A stretch of DNA of 64,000 nt from Paraburkholderia nodosa DSM 21604 (GTDB lineage: Bacteria; Pseudomonadota; Gammaproteobacteria; Burkholderiales; Burkholderiaceae), in the NCBI RefSeq assembly GCF_000519185.1, contig NZ_JAFA01000004.1, positions 286,110 to 350,109 on the forward strand. The letters are read 5' to 3'. Positions 20,203 to 28,815 of the stretch are shown here, in pieces (the first letter of the stretch is position 1; the number at the start of each line of letters is the position of its first letter). The translations under genes were made by a program, and so were the position numbers. The notes under the pieces were generated by a model. That model did no database searches and had not been told where the DNA came from. It saw only the letters and a program-made list of their open reading frames with translations.

Positions 20203-20216
20203 CCGGACGCGTCCGG
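20203..20216 (+). repeat. 14-base perfect palindrome before rhaS
   Basis: CCGGACGCGTCCGG lies in the gap between the second permease and the binding-protein gene, 22 bases before the ATG. As RNA it would form a stable small hairpin that might protect the rhaS message. An operator role is also possible. Confidence 0.5.
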
Positions 20217-20237
20217 TACCCATCGAGGAGACGATTC

Positions 20238-21245
20238 ATGAGAAAGCCAGTACGTCACGTGTGCACGGCCTTGCTGTGCGCGATGCTAGTGGGAGGCGGT
20301 GTCGCGGCGCATGCGGCCGGCATCAAGGAGGGGTTGAAGATCGCGTTCGTGCCCAAGCAGATCAACAACCCCTACGAGGTGATCGCCGATAACGGCGGTC
20401 TGGACGCGATCAAGGAGTTCAAGGGCGAGGGCAAGGCGGTCGGGCCTTCGGACGCGGGCGCGTCCTCGCAGGTCTCGTACATCAATACGCTCACCACGCA
20501 GCATCAGGACGCGATCGTCATCGCGGCCAACGATGCGAATGCGCTCGTGCCGTATTTGAAGCGCGCGATGGATCAAGGCATCAAGGTCGTCACGTTCGAC
20601 TCGGACACCGCGCCCGAAGGACGGCAGATCTTCGTGAACCAGGCGAACGCGGAGAGCATTGGCCGCGGCCAGATCCAGCTCGTTTCAAAGCTGATGGGCG
20701 GCGAGGGCGAGTTCGCGATTCTTTCGGCCACGCCCAACGCGACGAACCAGAATACCTGGATCAAGTGGATGCAGGAAGAGCTGAAGAAGCCCGAGTATTC
20801 GAAGATGAAGCTCGTGAAGATCGCCTACGGCAACGACGACGACCAGAAGTCCTTCGTCGAGACGCAAGGATTGCTGCAGGCGTATCCGAACCTGAAGGCA
20901 ATCGTTGCGCCAACATCGGTCGGCATCGCGGCGGCGGCGCGTTATATCTCTTCGTCGCCGAGCAAGGGCAAGGTGGCGGTGACGGGCCTCGGCACACCTA
21001 ACCAGATGCGCGCGTTCGTGAAGAACGGCACCGTGAAGGCGTTCCAGCTTTGGGATCCGGGTGCACTCGGCTATCTCGCCGCGTATGCGGCGGCCAATCT
21101 TGCTTCGGGCACGATCACGGGCAAGGAAGGCGAGTCGTTTGACGCGGGCAAGCTGGGCAAGCGCACGATCGGCAAGAGCGGTGAGGTGATTCTCGGGCCG
21201 CCCACGACGTTCGATGCTTCGAATATCGATAACTTCAACTTCTGA
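20238..21245 (+). CDS. rhaS: rhamnose-binding periplasmic protein of the ABC importer
   Basis: A 335-residue type-I periplasmic binding protein (ribose/rhamnose group). A Sec signal ends near AHAA at residues about 25-30. The mature part begins KIAFVPKQINNPYEVIADNGG and contains DAIVIAANDANALVPYLKRAMDQGIKVVTFDSD and a hinge-region QLWDPGALGYLA, as in rhamnose-binding RhaS. The name follows the Rhizobium transporter and is not the AraC regulator of E. coli. CATCGAGGAG precedes the ATG, and a strong terminator follows the gene. Confidence 0.92.
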   Translation: MRKPVRHVCTALLCAMLVGGGVAAHAAGIKEGLKIAFVPKQINNPYEVIADNGGLDAIKEFKGEGKAVGPSDAGASSQVSYINTLTTQHQDAIVIAANDANALVPYLKRAMDQGIKVVTFDSDTAPEGRQIFVNQANAESIGRGQIQLVSKLMGGEGEFAILSATPNATNQNTWIKWMQEELKKPEYSKMKLVKIAYGNDDDQKSFVETQGLLQAYPNLKAIVAPTSVGIAAAARYISSSPSKGKVAVTGLGTPNQMRAFVKNGTVKAFQLWDPGALGYLAAYAAANLASGTITGKEGESFDAGKLGKRTIGKSGEVILGPPTTFDASNIDNFNF

Positions 21246-21278
21246 TTCACGCTGCTGGTTTGATTGACGAGGAATGCC

Positions 21279-21305
21279 AAACGACCCGGTTTTTCCGGGT
21301 CGTTT
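21279..21305. terminator. bidirectional terminator between rhaS and the SRAP gene
   Basis: AAACGACCCGG (21279-21289) pairs perfectly with CCGGGTCGTTT (21295-21305) across a T loop. Flanking A and T runs allow function in both directions, serving two convergent genes. Confidence 0.85.
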
Positions 21306-21306
21306 G

Positions 21307-21993
21307 CTATTGGCCGTTCGAATCGGGCTTCGGGGTCGCGCGCGGGGGCAGGGGCTGGGGCTCGGCCGCCATCCCCTCCACCGGATAAAGATTGAGAAAC
21401 GACCTCGCCTCATCCATCGAACGGCTCGCCAACCAGTTCTCATACTCCGGAGGCGGCACGATCACCACGGAACGTTTCTCGTCCCCGGGCTTGTGGAAAC
21501 GCTTCATGAGCGGATGATCGTTCGCATTGACGGTGAGCATCGTGAACGAGTACGCCTTGCCGGCCTCGCCTTCGTCCCACTCGCGCCATATGCCGGCAAT
21601 GGCAAACGGCGCGCCATCGGCAAGACCAATGCGCCAGCGCACCGCCTTGCCGGTCTCGTAGCTCGGCTCGAAAAACGCCTCGCACGGAATCAGGCACAGC
21701 TGCAGGTTCTTCCACGCGCCGTTGAAGCTGCGCCTCTCACCCACCGATTCGGCGCGCGCGTTCATCGTGTCGAACACTTTCACGCCGGGCGGAATCTGTT
21801 TGCGCGGCACCATGCCGAACGTCGCAAGCAGGGCTTCGCGTGCATCGGGCGCATTGTGCGTCGCGCTCGCACGGCGGATCACCGGCGCGGCATAGTCCTT
21901 GAAGATCTCGTCGCGCCACGGGTCGTCCGGCGGCAGGACGCCGTAGTGCCGGAAGAGGTAGTCACGGCGTGCGGCGGCGTAGTTCGTGCACAT
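21307..21993 (-). CDS. SOS response-associated peptidase (SRAP, YedK/HMCES family)
   Basis: A 228-residue SRAP-domain protein that forms a thiazolidine link with abasic sites in single-stranded DNA. The start is set by the catalytic Cys, which must follow the initiator Met: MCTNYA at 21993, with GGAGAGACGACC upstream. The frame runs on to 22095, but that part is regulatory. MNARAES is the conserved Asn-Ala-Arg motif and PCEAFFEPSYE the Glu region. The usual His segment is shifted (MKRFHKPGDEKRSVVIVPP). A LexA-type box lies 50 bases upstream and is shared with the divergent gene. Confidence 0.92.
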   Translation of the reverse strand: MCTNYAAARRDYLFRHYGVLPPDDPWRDEIFKDYAAPVIRRASATHNAPDAREALLATFGMVPRKQIPPGVKVFDTMNARAESVGERRSFNGAWKNLQLCLIPCEAFFEPSYETGKAVRWRIGLADGAPFAIAGIWREWDEGEAGKAYSFTMLTVNANDHPLMKRFHKPGDEKRSVVIVPPPEYENWLASRSMDEARSFLNLYPVEGMAAEPQPLPPRATPKPDSNGQ

Positions 21994-22042
21994 GGTCGTC
22001 TCTCCGTCCCGTCCTTCAAGAATCATTCTGACATGTGATAGG

Positions 22043-22058
22043 CTGTATAAATATACAG
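22043..22058. promoter_or_regulatory. LexA-type SOS box
   Basis: CTGTATAAATATACAG matches CTGT-N8-ACAG exactly, with an AT-only core as in strong E. coli LexA sites. It sits between the SRAP start (21993) and the divergent start at 22075, so it probably controls both. Confidence 0.8.
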
Positions 22059-22074
22059 TGTTTTGGGGCGGAAA

Positions 22075-22401
22075 ATGGGACGGGATCATCGTCACTTCCC
22101 TCCGCTCACGGCGGCGGAACTGGCTGAAATCTACGACCGGAATCCCTTGCCCGTCGTATTGCGGTTGCTATGGGAAATCCACCGGTTGCGCTCCACCATC
22201 AGCAGGGCGAACCAGATCCGGCTCACGATCGGCACGCGCGTCGGCACGGCGAATACGCCTGCGGGCATGTGGGAGCGTTTCGAACAGGAACTCGACGCGG
22301 AGCCGTGTTTGACCGATCCGCTCACGGCGCGTCAAAAGGGTTTGCTGCATGAGGGCGAGCCTGAGGGACGGCTGCGGCGCAGGCGGCGCAATGGCGATTG
22401 A
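22075..22401 (+). CDS. small unknown protein, probably SOS-controlled
   Basis: A 108-residue protein that I do not recognise. It reads FPPLTAAELAEIYDRNPLPVVLRLLWEIHRLRSTISRANQIR, predicted helical with many Arg residues. It ends in a basic tail (RLRRRRRN), which could touch nucleic acid or membrane. The ATG at 22075 follows GGGGCGGAAA. Its start lies 17 bases after the LexA-type box and diverges from the SRAP gene. This suggests expression during DNA damage. Function is unknown; co-occurrence with SRAP genes in related genomes would be the first thing to test. Confidence 0.65.
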   Translation: MGRDHRHFPPLTAAELAEIYDRNPLPVVLRLLWEIHRLRSTISRANQIRLTIGTRVGTANTPAGMWERFEQELDAEPCLTDPLTARQKGLLHEGEPEGRLRRRRRNGD

Positions 22402-22616
22402 TCGTTGGCCTGCGCAGCGGAGTCTGCGCAGCGGACTCAGTGAGATAGAGGGCTCTCTCGAAAATGCGGCGCGCGGGGTTTCATCTCCCACCATATGGGT
22501 TCTCACACGCTCGCCAGCCATTCGTATGGCACGCTGAAATTTGGCTGTAAGTGGCCCTTGTTAGAGTCCACGAAAGCAGTTGTCTTTCGTGGCAGTCAAC
22601 ACAAGAGCGACTTCTC
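22402..22616. other. intergenic stretch with a short direct repeat
   Basis: No gene is seen here. The 11-base unit TGCGCAGCGGA occurs twice in tandem, 14 bases apart, near 22412-22438. No terminator with a T-run was found after the small SOS gene. Confidence 0.4.
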
Positions 22617-23451
22617 ATGGCTATTGTCCGCGCATGCTGGTTCGTTCTGGCGCTGCTTCTCAGTGCTCCCGTCTGGGCCTACCAGACGCGTGTCGTTTCG
22701 ATTCCCAGCGCCGCGATGCAGCGCTCGTTCGACGCGACCGTCGTCTTGCCCGACGACTACGCGCGCGGCAACCACGCCGCGCGCTTTCCGGTGATCTACG
22801 TGCTGCACGGCTCGGGCGGCAGTTATGCCGACTGGACCTCCAACACCCGCATCGGCAAGCTCGCCGACCGTTATCACGTGGTGCTCGTGATGCCGGACGG
22901 CGGTCACGAGAGCTGGTATATCGACAGCCCGTTCGATCGGGGCAGCCGTTACGAAACATATGTGGGCAGCGAAGTCGTGTCGTATATCGACACGCATTTC
23001 CGCACGATCGCCGCGCGCGATCACGGGTTTGAGCATGGGCGGTTTCGGCGCGCTGCGCATCGCGCTGGACCGGCAGGAGACGTTCGGCGCGGCCGGCAGC
23101 ATTAGCGGCGCCGTCGATCCGCGCAACTGCGAAGACGAGCCGGGCATCGATCACGTGTTCGGCGATCCTGCGCGGCACGCGTCGTTCTGGAACAGCAATG
23201 CGATCGTGGATAGCGCGCAGGACTTCGAACACGCCCATATCGCGCTCACCATCGACTGCGGCGTGAGCGACTTCTTCGTGCAATCGAATCGGACGCTGCA
23301 CGAAAAGCTCGTTGAATTAGGCGTGCCTCACGATTACGCGGAACGTCCAGGTGGCCATACGTGGTCCTATTGGTCGAACTCGATCCGCTACCAGGTGCTC
23401 TTCTTCGCCACGGCGTTCCAGCGCGCCGGCTGGCATCCGCAAGTGGCGTAA
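22617..23451 (+). pseudogene. exported esterase (esterase D / S-formylglutathione hydrolase-like), frameshifted
   Basis: Two overlapping frames together make one esterase. The first (ATG 22617) has a signal peptide (MAIVRACWFVLALLLSAPVWA) and the block RFPVIYVLHGSGGSYADW. At about 23010-23030 it shifts, and the next frame continues AITGLSMGGFGALRIALD with the nucleophile Ser of GLSMGG, then DFFVQSNRTLHEKL and the late His in PGGHTWSYW. The first frame alone ends without the nucleophile. The break lies in a run of GCGCG/CGAT repeats, so a small deletion between repeats or a sequencing error are both possible. If real, the gene is inactive. Confidence 0.75.
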
Positions 23452-23697
23452 CGCATCACGGCGCGCGCGTTTCCAGCGCGCGCGTGTTTGCCAACATCCT
23501 TCCAACGTCATTCCGTCACACGATTTCCGGGGATACCTGCCCGGTCTCGGGCACCGCGCTTGCTGTAATGATCCTGCAGGGGCGGGCACGTAGATCCGTC
23601 CTGCTCAACCCAGATGCCGGGCATCAGGCGACCGCACGCGGCGCCGGGGCGCGGCGACCACCCTTGAGCCGGTTCGCAACGGATGCAGGAGGACGTC

Positions 23698-23862
23698 ATG
23701 CTTCAATACGCTGTCATTTTCTTTATCATCGCGATCATCGCGGCCGTGTTCGGTTTTGGCGGCATCGCGGCGGGTGCGGCATCGATCGCCAAGATCCTGT
23801 TCTTCATCTTCCTCGTGATTTTCCTCGTCACGTTGCTGCTTGGCGTCGTGAGAAGGGGTTAA
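23698..23862 (+). CDS. DUF1328 small membrane protein
   Basis: A 54-residue protein reading [25 protein letters not shown] and then a second hydrophobic stretch, ending VVRRG. Two membrane helices with a glycine-rich turn define the DUF1328/YtjA family, which is common in proteobacteria and often stress-induced, with unknown function. GCAGGAGG precedes the ATG at 23698. A strong terminator follows within 60 bases, so it is probably a single-gene unit. Confidence 0.85.
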   Translation: MLQYAVIFFIIAIIAAVFGFGGIAAGAASIAKILFFIFLVIFLVTLLLGVVRRG

Positions 23863-23892
23863 TTGGCGAGCCACGCTGGTTGCAGTCGAATC

Positions 23893-23920
23893 GCAGCCCG
23901 CCCGCGCGGGCTGCATTTTT
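23893..23920 (+). terminator. rho-independent terminator after the DUF1328 gene
   Basis: GCAGCCCG (23893-23900) pairs with CGGGCTGC (23907-23914), followed by A and TTTTT. Confidence 0.85.
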
Positions 23921-23987
23921 GTATTCGACAGCAGTGTTCCAGTCATTCGTATTGCGAATTAAATAAGCAGGCTTGCAGCCGGGGGCA

Positions 23988-24782
23988 TCACGCGATCGTA
24001 TCCACCACGCCGCCGTCCACGCGCAAGGCCGCGCCCGTGGTTGCGGAAGCCTCTTTCGAGCACGCGTAGACGATCATGTTCGCCACTTCCTCCACGCTCG
24101 CCGCGCGCCGGATGATGGAAGAGGCGCGATGCGTCTGCACGAACTGAGCGGCGACTTCCTCGACGGTTTTGCCCGAAGCGGCCACTTCGTCCTTGAGCAT
24201 GTGCGTCACGCCATCGGAGAGTGTCGGGCCCGGCAGCACCGAATTGACCGTGACGCCCGTACCCGCAAGTCGCTTGGCGAGGCCGCGTGCGAGCGCGAGT
24301 TGCGCGGTTTTCGTCATGCCGTAGTGGATCATGTCGGCGGGAATGTTCAAGCCCGATTCCGACGAGATGAACACGATACGCCCCCAGCCGCGCTTGACCA
24401 TGGCATTCGCATAGGCGCGCGAGAGACGTACGCCCGACATCACATTCGTTTCGAAGAAACGCAGCCACTCGGCGTCGGGAATCTCGAAGAAGTCCTGCTG
24501 CTGAAACACGCCGAGATTGTTCACGAGAATGTCCACCTGCGGATGCGCCTTCACGAGGGCGTCGCATCCCTGCGCACTGGAAAGATCGCCGACGAAGCCC
24601 TGCACCCGCGCGCCGGGCGCAGCGGTGCGCAGCGCAGCCTCGGCTTCGTGCACGTTTTCGGTGTGACGGCTACTGACGATCACGTCGGCGCCCGCGAGCG
24701 CGACGCCTTTGGCCGCGGCAAGACCGATGCCCGCAGCCGAGCCGGTGACGAGCGCGAGTTTTCCAGTCAGATCGATTTTCAT
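23988..24782 (-). CDS. short-chain dehydrogenase/reductase, substrate unknown
   Basis: A 264-residue SDR. The cofactor motif is TGSAAGIGLA near residues 14-23, followed by a basic residue after strand 2 (SSRHTEN), which hints at NADP. NNLG replaces the usual NNAG. The catalytic residues are in SSESGLNIPADMIHYGMTK, and the C-terminus is TGAALRVDGGVVDTIA. It stands alone between the DUF1328 gene and a phospholipase gene, with a separate ribosome site (GGAG) before 24782. The reaction cannot be assigned. Confidence 0.85.
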   Translation of the reverse strand: MKIDLTGKLALVTGSAAGIGLAAAKGVALAGADVIVSSRHTENVHEAEAALRTAAPGARVQGFVGDLSSAQGCDALVKAHPQVDILVNNLGVFQQQDFFEIPDAEWLRFFETNVMSGVRLSRAYANAMVKRGWGRIVFISSESGLNIPADMIHYGMTKTAQLALARGLAKRLAGTGVTVNSVLPGPTLSDGVTHMLKDEVAASGKTVEEVAAQFVQTHRASSIIRRAASVEEVANMIVYACSKEASATTGAALRVDGGVVDTIA

Positions 24783-24929
24783 GCGGGCTCCTTGAGGGGG
24801 GAAGGCTGGCCGCGCTTCCGAACGCGTGTTGAACGTGTGTTGAGCGTTCCGGACGCAGCGTCGCGCGCGGCCATCGTGAAGGGAACGGGCAGTGTACTGC
24901 GCAGGCGCTCCGGATGTTTCTCAGGCGCC

Positions 24930-27062
24930 TCACGCACCCATTGCCGGATCGCTCACGCTGTCCTTGCCGGTTTCCACACGGCCCGCGAAGCGCCGGATCA
25001 CACCGTTCTCCGCGCTCAGCGTGAAGTCGTACCAGCCGCCCGAATCCGCGACCGCCCAGTTCGACTGCACCTGTTCGCCGGCGCGCAACGCGTAAGTCCA
25101 GGGCCCGTCGCTGCGGTAGGCATTGGCCGCCACGCTCACGTTCGAAGCCGCGCTCGCGCGATTCGCGATGCTCAGCTCGAGTGCATTGCTCGCGGTGTCG
25201 TAGCGCACGCGCACTTCGGGATTGGGGCCATGCGCCGCCGCGCGCACGTTGCCCTCGAAGGCGCGATGAAAGCCGTTCGGGCCAAGCACCCACAGGCGGT
25301 ACGCACCACCGTCGGCGGCGCTGGGCGTCCACGTGTCGCGCAGTGTCTTGCCGGCTTCGACGGTGTAGCGGCGCGGCGACCGGTCGAGGTGAAGCGCGTC
25401 GTACACGTGAAAGACGGCGCCGGCTTTCCCTTCGTTGCCGAACGCCAGTTGAACCTTGTGATGACGCCCGTCGACGCTCGCATCCACGTTGAGGCGGTAC
25501 GGCAGGGCGCGCGAAGGACGCGCCCGGCGCGCCTGCTGCGGCATGGTCTGCGTGTCGGGCTGTGGCACGGGCACGGGCTTGAGCGCGTTCTGCTGCTTGT
25601 TCAGCGCATCGGCCTCCCCCTTCGTCGGTGCGGAAAACGCCTGTACCGGCTTTTCATTCGGTGTGCTGAAGTTGAATGCCGAGGTGAGATCGCCGAATAC
25701 CGCACGCCGCCACGGGCTGATATTCGGTTCGCGCACGCCGAAGCGCGTTTCGATGAAGCGCAGCACCGACGTGTGATCGAAGACTTCGGAGTTTACATAG
25801 CCCCCCGTGCTCCACGGCGAGACGACGATCATAGGCACGCGCGGCCCGGGCCCGAACGGCAAGCCGTCTGGCGCGACCGGCTTGCCGTCGCCGGGAGGGT
25901 TCCGCATGGTGAAGTATTCGTGGCGCGTAGTGGCCGTGGATTTGCCTGCGTACTTGCCGTCCTTGACGGGCGAGGGCGGGCAAGGCGGCGGCATGTGATC
26001 GAAGAAGCAATCGTTCTCGTCGAAGTTCACGAAGAGCACGGTCTTGCTCCAGATGTCCGGGTTGCGCGTCAGCGCTTCGAGCAGCTTCTGCAGGTAGTAC
26101 GCGCCCTGGCCTGGCGTCGAAACGGCGGGGTGTTCGGAATAGGCTTGCGGCGCGATGATCCAGCTCACCTGAGGCAACTGGTTCGCCGCAATGTCGTCAT
26201 TGAGCGCCTGCAGGAAGCCGCCATCGGGCATCGTATTGCCGACGCCCTTATAGAGCGGCTCGCGTGCGTCGAGCGCCTGGGTCCACGGCACGTTGGGCGA
26301 GCCTTCGATCGCTTCGAGCACCTTGCGATAGCTCGCGAACCCGACGAGCGGATTGTCCGTGTAGTTATCGGGCTGGTTTTCGTACACCTTCCACGTCACG
26401 CCTGCGGCCTGCAGGCGTTCGGGATAGGTGGTCCATTTCAGGCCCGTGGATGGCGCGCCGATGTTGTCCCAGCCATTGTTGTCGACCACGGCATAAGGCG
26501 AGGCCGTGGGGCCGTTCGTGCCGGTGAACAGAAAGAGCCGATTCGAATTGGTGCCGCCGTGCAGCGAGCAATAGTAGGCGTCGCAGATCGTGAAGGCGTT
26601 GGCGAGCGCGAAATGAAACGGCAGGTCGGAGGCCTGAAAATAGCCCATCGACGCGTCGCCCTTGAACTTGGGCCAATGCGTCATGCGGCCATGGTCCCAG
26701 GCCTCGTGGGCGTCGGCCCAGTTGTGCGCGCCGCCCGCGAGCAACGCGTTGCCCTTGCGGCTGTCGAGGTAGAACGGCAGCAGCGTGCGTGTGCCGTCGC
26801 TCTGTTGCCACACGTCGGCGCCGTCGGGCAGGGGAATCGTGATGCGGTCCGAGAAGCCGCGCACGCCGGGCAGCGTGCCGAAGTAGTGGTCGAACGCGCG
26901 GTTTTCCTGCATGAAGACGACGATATGCTGCACGTCTTCAATCGTTCCGGTTGCGTTGTTTGCGGGAATGGCCAGCGCCCGCTGGATGGCGGGCGAAGCC
27001 AGGCTGAGCGTCGCGCCCGCGGCGGCGGCGCGAAGGAAATCACGGCGGTCCATCGAAGTCAT
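24930..27062 (-). CDS. Tat-exported phospholipase C (phosphocholine-type)
   Basis: A 710-residue bacterial phosphoesterase-type phospholipase C. The N-terminus has a twin-arginine signal, DRRDFLRAAAAGATLSLASPA. The catalytic domain starts HIVVFMQENRAFDHYFGTLPGVRGFSDR and includes GGTNSNRLFLFTG, FVNFDENDCFFDHMPPP and GPGPRVPMIVVSPWS, all typical of PlcN/PlcH. Residues from about 490 form two C-terminal beta-sandwich repeats found in this family. Substrates are phosphatidylcholine or related lipids. Haemolytic and non-haemolytic types cannot be told apart by eye. An ATG three codons later (27053) is an equally possible start. Confidence 0.92.
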   Translation of the reverse strand: MTSMDRRDFLRAAAAGATLSLASPAIQRALAIPANNATGTIEDVQHIVVFMQENRAFDHYFGTLPGVRGFSDRITIPLPDGADVWQQSDGTRTLLPFYLDSRKGNALLAGGAHNWADAHEAWDHGRMTHWPKFKGDASMGYFQASDLPFHFALANAFTICDAYYCSLHGGTNSNRLFLFTGTNGPTASPYAVVDNNGWDNIGAPSTGLKWTTYPERLQAAGVTWKVYENQPDNYTDNPLVGFASYRKVLEAIEGSPNVPWTQALDAREPLYKGVGNTMPDGGFLQALNDDIAANQLPQVSWIIAPQAYSEHPAVSTPGQGAYYLQKLLEALTRNPDIWSKTVLFVNFDENDCFFDHMPPPCPPSPVKDGKYAGKSTATTRHEYFTMRNPPGDGKPVAPDGLPFGPGPRVPMIVVSPWSTGGYVNSEVFDHTSVLRFIETRFGVREPNISPWRRAVFGDLTSAFNFSTPNEKPVQAFSAPTKGEADALNKQQNALKPVPVPQPDTQTMPQQARRARPSRALPYRLNVDASVDGRHHKVQLAFGNEGKAGAVFHVYDALHLDRSPRRYTVEAGKTLRDTWTPSAADGGAYRLWVLGPNGFHRAFEGNVRAAAHGPNPEVRVRYDTASNALELSIANRASAASNVSVAANAYRSDGPWTYALRAGEQVQSNWAVADSGGWYDFTLSAENGVIRRFAGRVETGKDSVSDPAMGA

Positions 27063-27164
27063 GGTGTGTTCGCGTTGTTGTCGTTGTGCTCGCGACCATT
27101 AGCATGACACGTTGGCGCCGCCGCGGGCGCCCGATGAACGGTTGTGGATGCGCACGCGCGCTCG

Positions 27165-27686
27165 TCAGAGCTTCACGCCGCCGGCCTCCGGCGGCTCGCG
27201 CCCCGGCTGGTCCAGCGGCAGGCTCGCGGCGTCGTCGCTCCAGTACGGCTCCCGGCCGTAGTACTGGTGCACGGAGCTGGCCCAGGTGCGATCGGCCATC
27301 GAAGGCCACTCGTCTTTGTCGAAGCCCGGCGCGTTCTTCACGCGCTCGGAATTGAGTGCGATGACGAAGCATTTGCGTGCCGCGTCGAGCGTGAGGGCAC
27401 TCCACGGCACCGCGAGCAGTTTGTCGCCAATGCCGAGAAAGCCGCCGCTCGACATCACCATGTAGGCAACGCAGCCGCTTTCCACGTCGAGCATGATCTC
27501 CTTGACCTTGCCGACTTCGTCGCCGTCCGAACTCAGCACGCGGTCGCCGTCCAGCGTACTGGCCGCCATCACGTCGGGGCCGGGACCACGCTTGGCCGCC
27601 TGGTCGCGGCCGACAATACGTGCACCGTCGCGTGCACCTTCGCCGCCGGGCGACGCTGAACCGATTGGGGTTTGCGAGTAGGTCAT
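27165..27686 (-). CDS. PRC-barrel domain protein
   Basis: A 173-residue cytoplasmic protein. The PRC-barrel covers about residues 40-110: DGDRVLSSDGDEVGKVKEIMLDVESGCVAYMVMSSGGFLGIGDKLLAVPWSAL. A hydrophilic tail with aromatic residues (VHQYYGREPYW) follows. The ATG at 27686 with AAGGAGAA seven bases upstream is used instead of 27704. Such proteins are common among stress genes and often sit near small hydrophilic proteins, as here. The role is unknown. Confidence 0.85.
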   Translation of the reverse strand: MTYSQTPIGSASPGGEGARDGARIVGRDQAAKRGPGPDVMAASTLDGDRVLSSDGDEVGKVKEIMLDVESGCVAYMVMSSGGFLGIGDKLLAVPWSALTLDAARKCFVIALNSERVKNAPGFDKDEWPSMADRTWASSVHQYYGREPYWSDDAASLPLDQPGREPPEAGGVKL

Positions 27687-27821
27687 GATGTTCTCCTTGT
27701 TCATGATGAAATACGCACGCCGGGGGTCTCCCGCGCGCGACGCGCGCCGGTTATCCAGAAGCTTGCAGAAGTTGAGGGCGCAACCATGCGCCCTGGCGGT
27801 CGAGGTGGCGTGAAGGAAGAT

Positions 27822-28028
27822 TCAGTTGCTCTTTCCGCCGCCGTCCAGGCCCGCGCCTTTGCGCCACACTTCCTTGCCTTGCTCCGAGAGTTCGCCGCTG
27901 CTGTGGGTGGCGTCGGGCTCGGTGCCGTGCACGGCCATATCGCCGCCCGGCGGCTCCGTGGCCCCCTTCTTCTCGCGCTTGCGTTGCGCCACGCGCTCGT
28001 CGTGCGAGCGGCCTGCGTATTCGCTCAT
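27822..28028 (-). CDS. small hydrophilic protein, stress-type
   Basis: A 68-residue protein starting MSEYAGRSHDERVAQRKREKKG. It is highly charged, lacks hydrophobic segments and is probably disordered, ending GKEVWRKGAGLDGGGKSN. AGGGAGG stands seven bases before the ATG at 28028, which decides the start against longer frames. The C-terminal part recalls KGG-type stress proteins, but I cannot name the family. Confidence 0.65.
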   Translation of the reverse strand: MSEYAGRSHDERVAQRKREKKGATEPPGGDMAVHGTEPDATHSSGELSEQGKEVWRKGAGLDGGGKSN

Positions 28029-28297
28029 TTCGACCTCCCTTGAATATGCGCATCGCATCACGGCGCGGTGCGGCTTGAGGGTTCGATCCCATGCCGGCCC
28101 GAAATGGACCGGCCACGCCGATTCCACAGCATCGGTCATGCCGTGGCGTGCCTCGGCTATCGATCGGGAACCGGTCAGGATCCCGAATCAAGGAAGCGCC
28201 CACGAATGGGCGCGTTGCGCGCCCCGGAGTCGCGTCAGTCGCTACAACGACGATGTAAATCGTTCATGCCGTGTAGGAGGCAGGAGGCTCGAGCTTG

Positions 28298-28648
28298 TCA
28301 GGGCGTGGCGACCCGGTGGAGGATGTCGAGCAGTTGCGAAACCGCGAAGGGCTTGCGCAGGAAGCCCACGACGTCGGCGTCGGGGGGCAGGGTGACGAGC
28401 GCGGAGACGAGCACGAGCGGCACGCCCGCGAGCTTGCTGCTGCGCCTCATTTCGCGCATGAGGGAGAGACCGTCCATGCGCGGCATCATGCAGTCGGAGA
28501 TCACGACATCGGGAGGGTCGGCGAGCGCGCTTTGCAGCGCATCCGAACCGTCTGCGGCGGTTCTGACCCGATAACCTTCCTGCCCGACCAGTTCCTTGAG
28601 CGCGTCGAGCGCGTTGCTGTCGTCGTCGACTAGTAATACGGTTGCCAT
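28298..28648 (-). CDS. single-domain response regulator (receiver only)
   Basis: A 116-residue CheY-like receiver with no output domain. ATVLLVDDDSNALDAL carries the acidic pair, VVISDCMMPRMDGL the phosphorylated Asp, VLVSAL the Thr/Ser position and FLRKPF the conserved Lys. The ribosome site before 28648 is weak. An in-frame ATG at 28819 overlaps the stop of the DUF2795 gene and would add 57 low-complexity residues without homology, so I reject it. No kinase is adjacent. Confidence 0.85.
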   Translation of the reverse strand: MATVLLVDDDSNALDALKELVGQEGYRVRTAADGSDALQSALADPPDVVISDCMMPRMDGLSLMREMRRSSKLAGVPLVLVSALVTLPPDADVVGFLRKPFAVSQLLDILHRVATP

Positions 28649-28815
28649 ACGTTTCTTGCGTGAGCGGCCCGGCCGATCGTGGCGGCTGTGCCTTTGTTCT
28701 TCGCGAACGCGTCGCGACGGGCCGAGGATGTCCGACGGCCGTCCCGCAAAGTGCAATTTCTGTTCCCGTGCCGCGCAATCGAGCTCCGCGACCGGCATCG
28801 TTTCGGTTTCGGTCG

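Noticed and set aside
23452..23500. Terminator after the broken esterase (GCGCGCGCG repeats)
   Set aside because: The repeats are self-complementary but no T-run follows, so termination is not supported.
23973..27107. Long open frame of 1044 codons on the plus strand
   Set aside because: It mirrors the SDR and phospholipase C genes, which have clear family motifs, signals and starts on the other strand.
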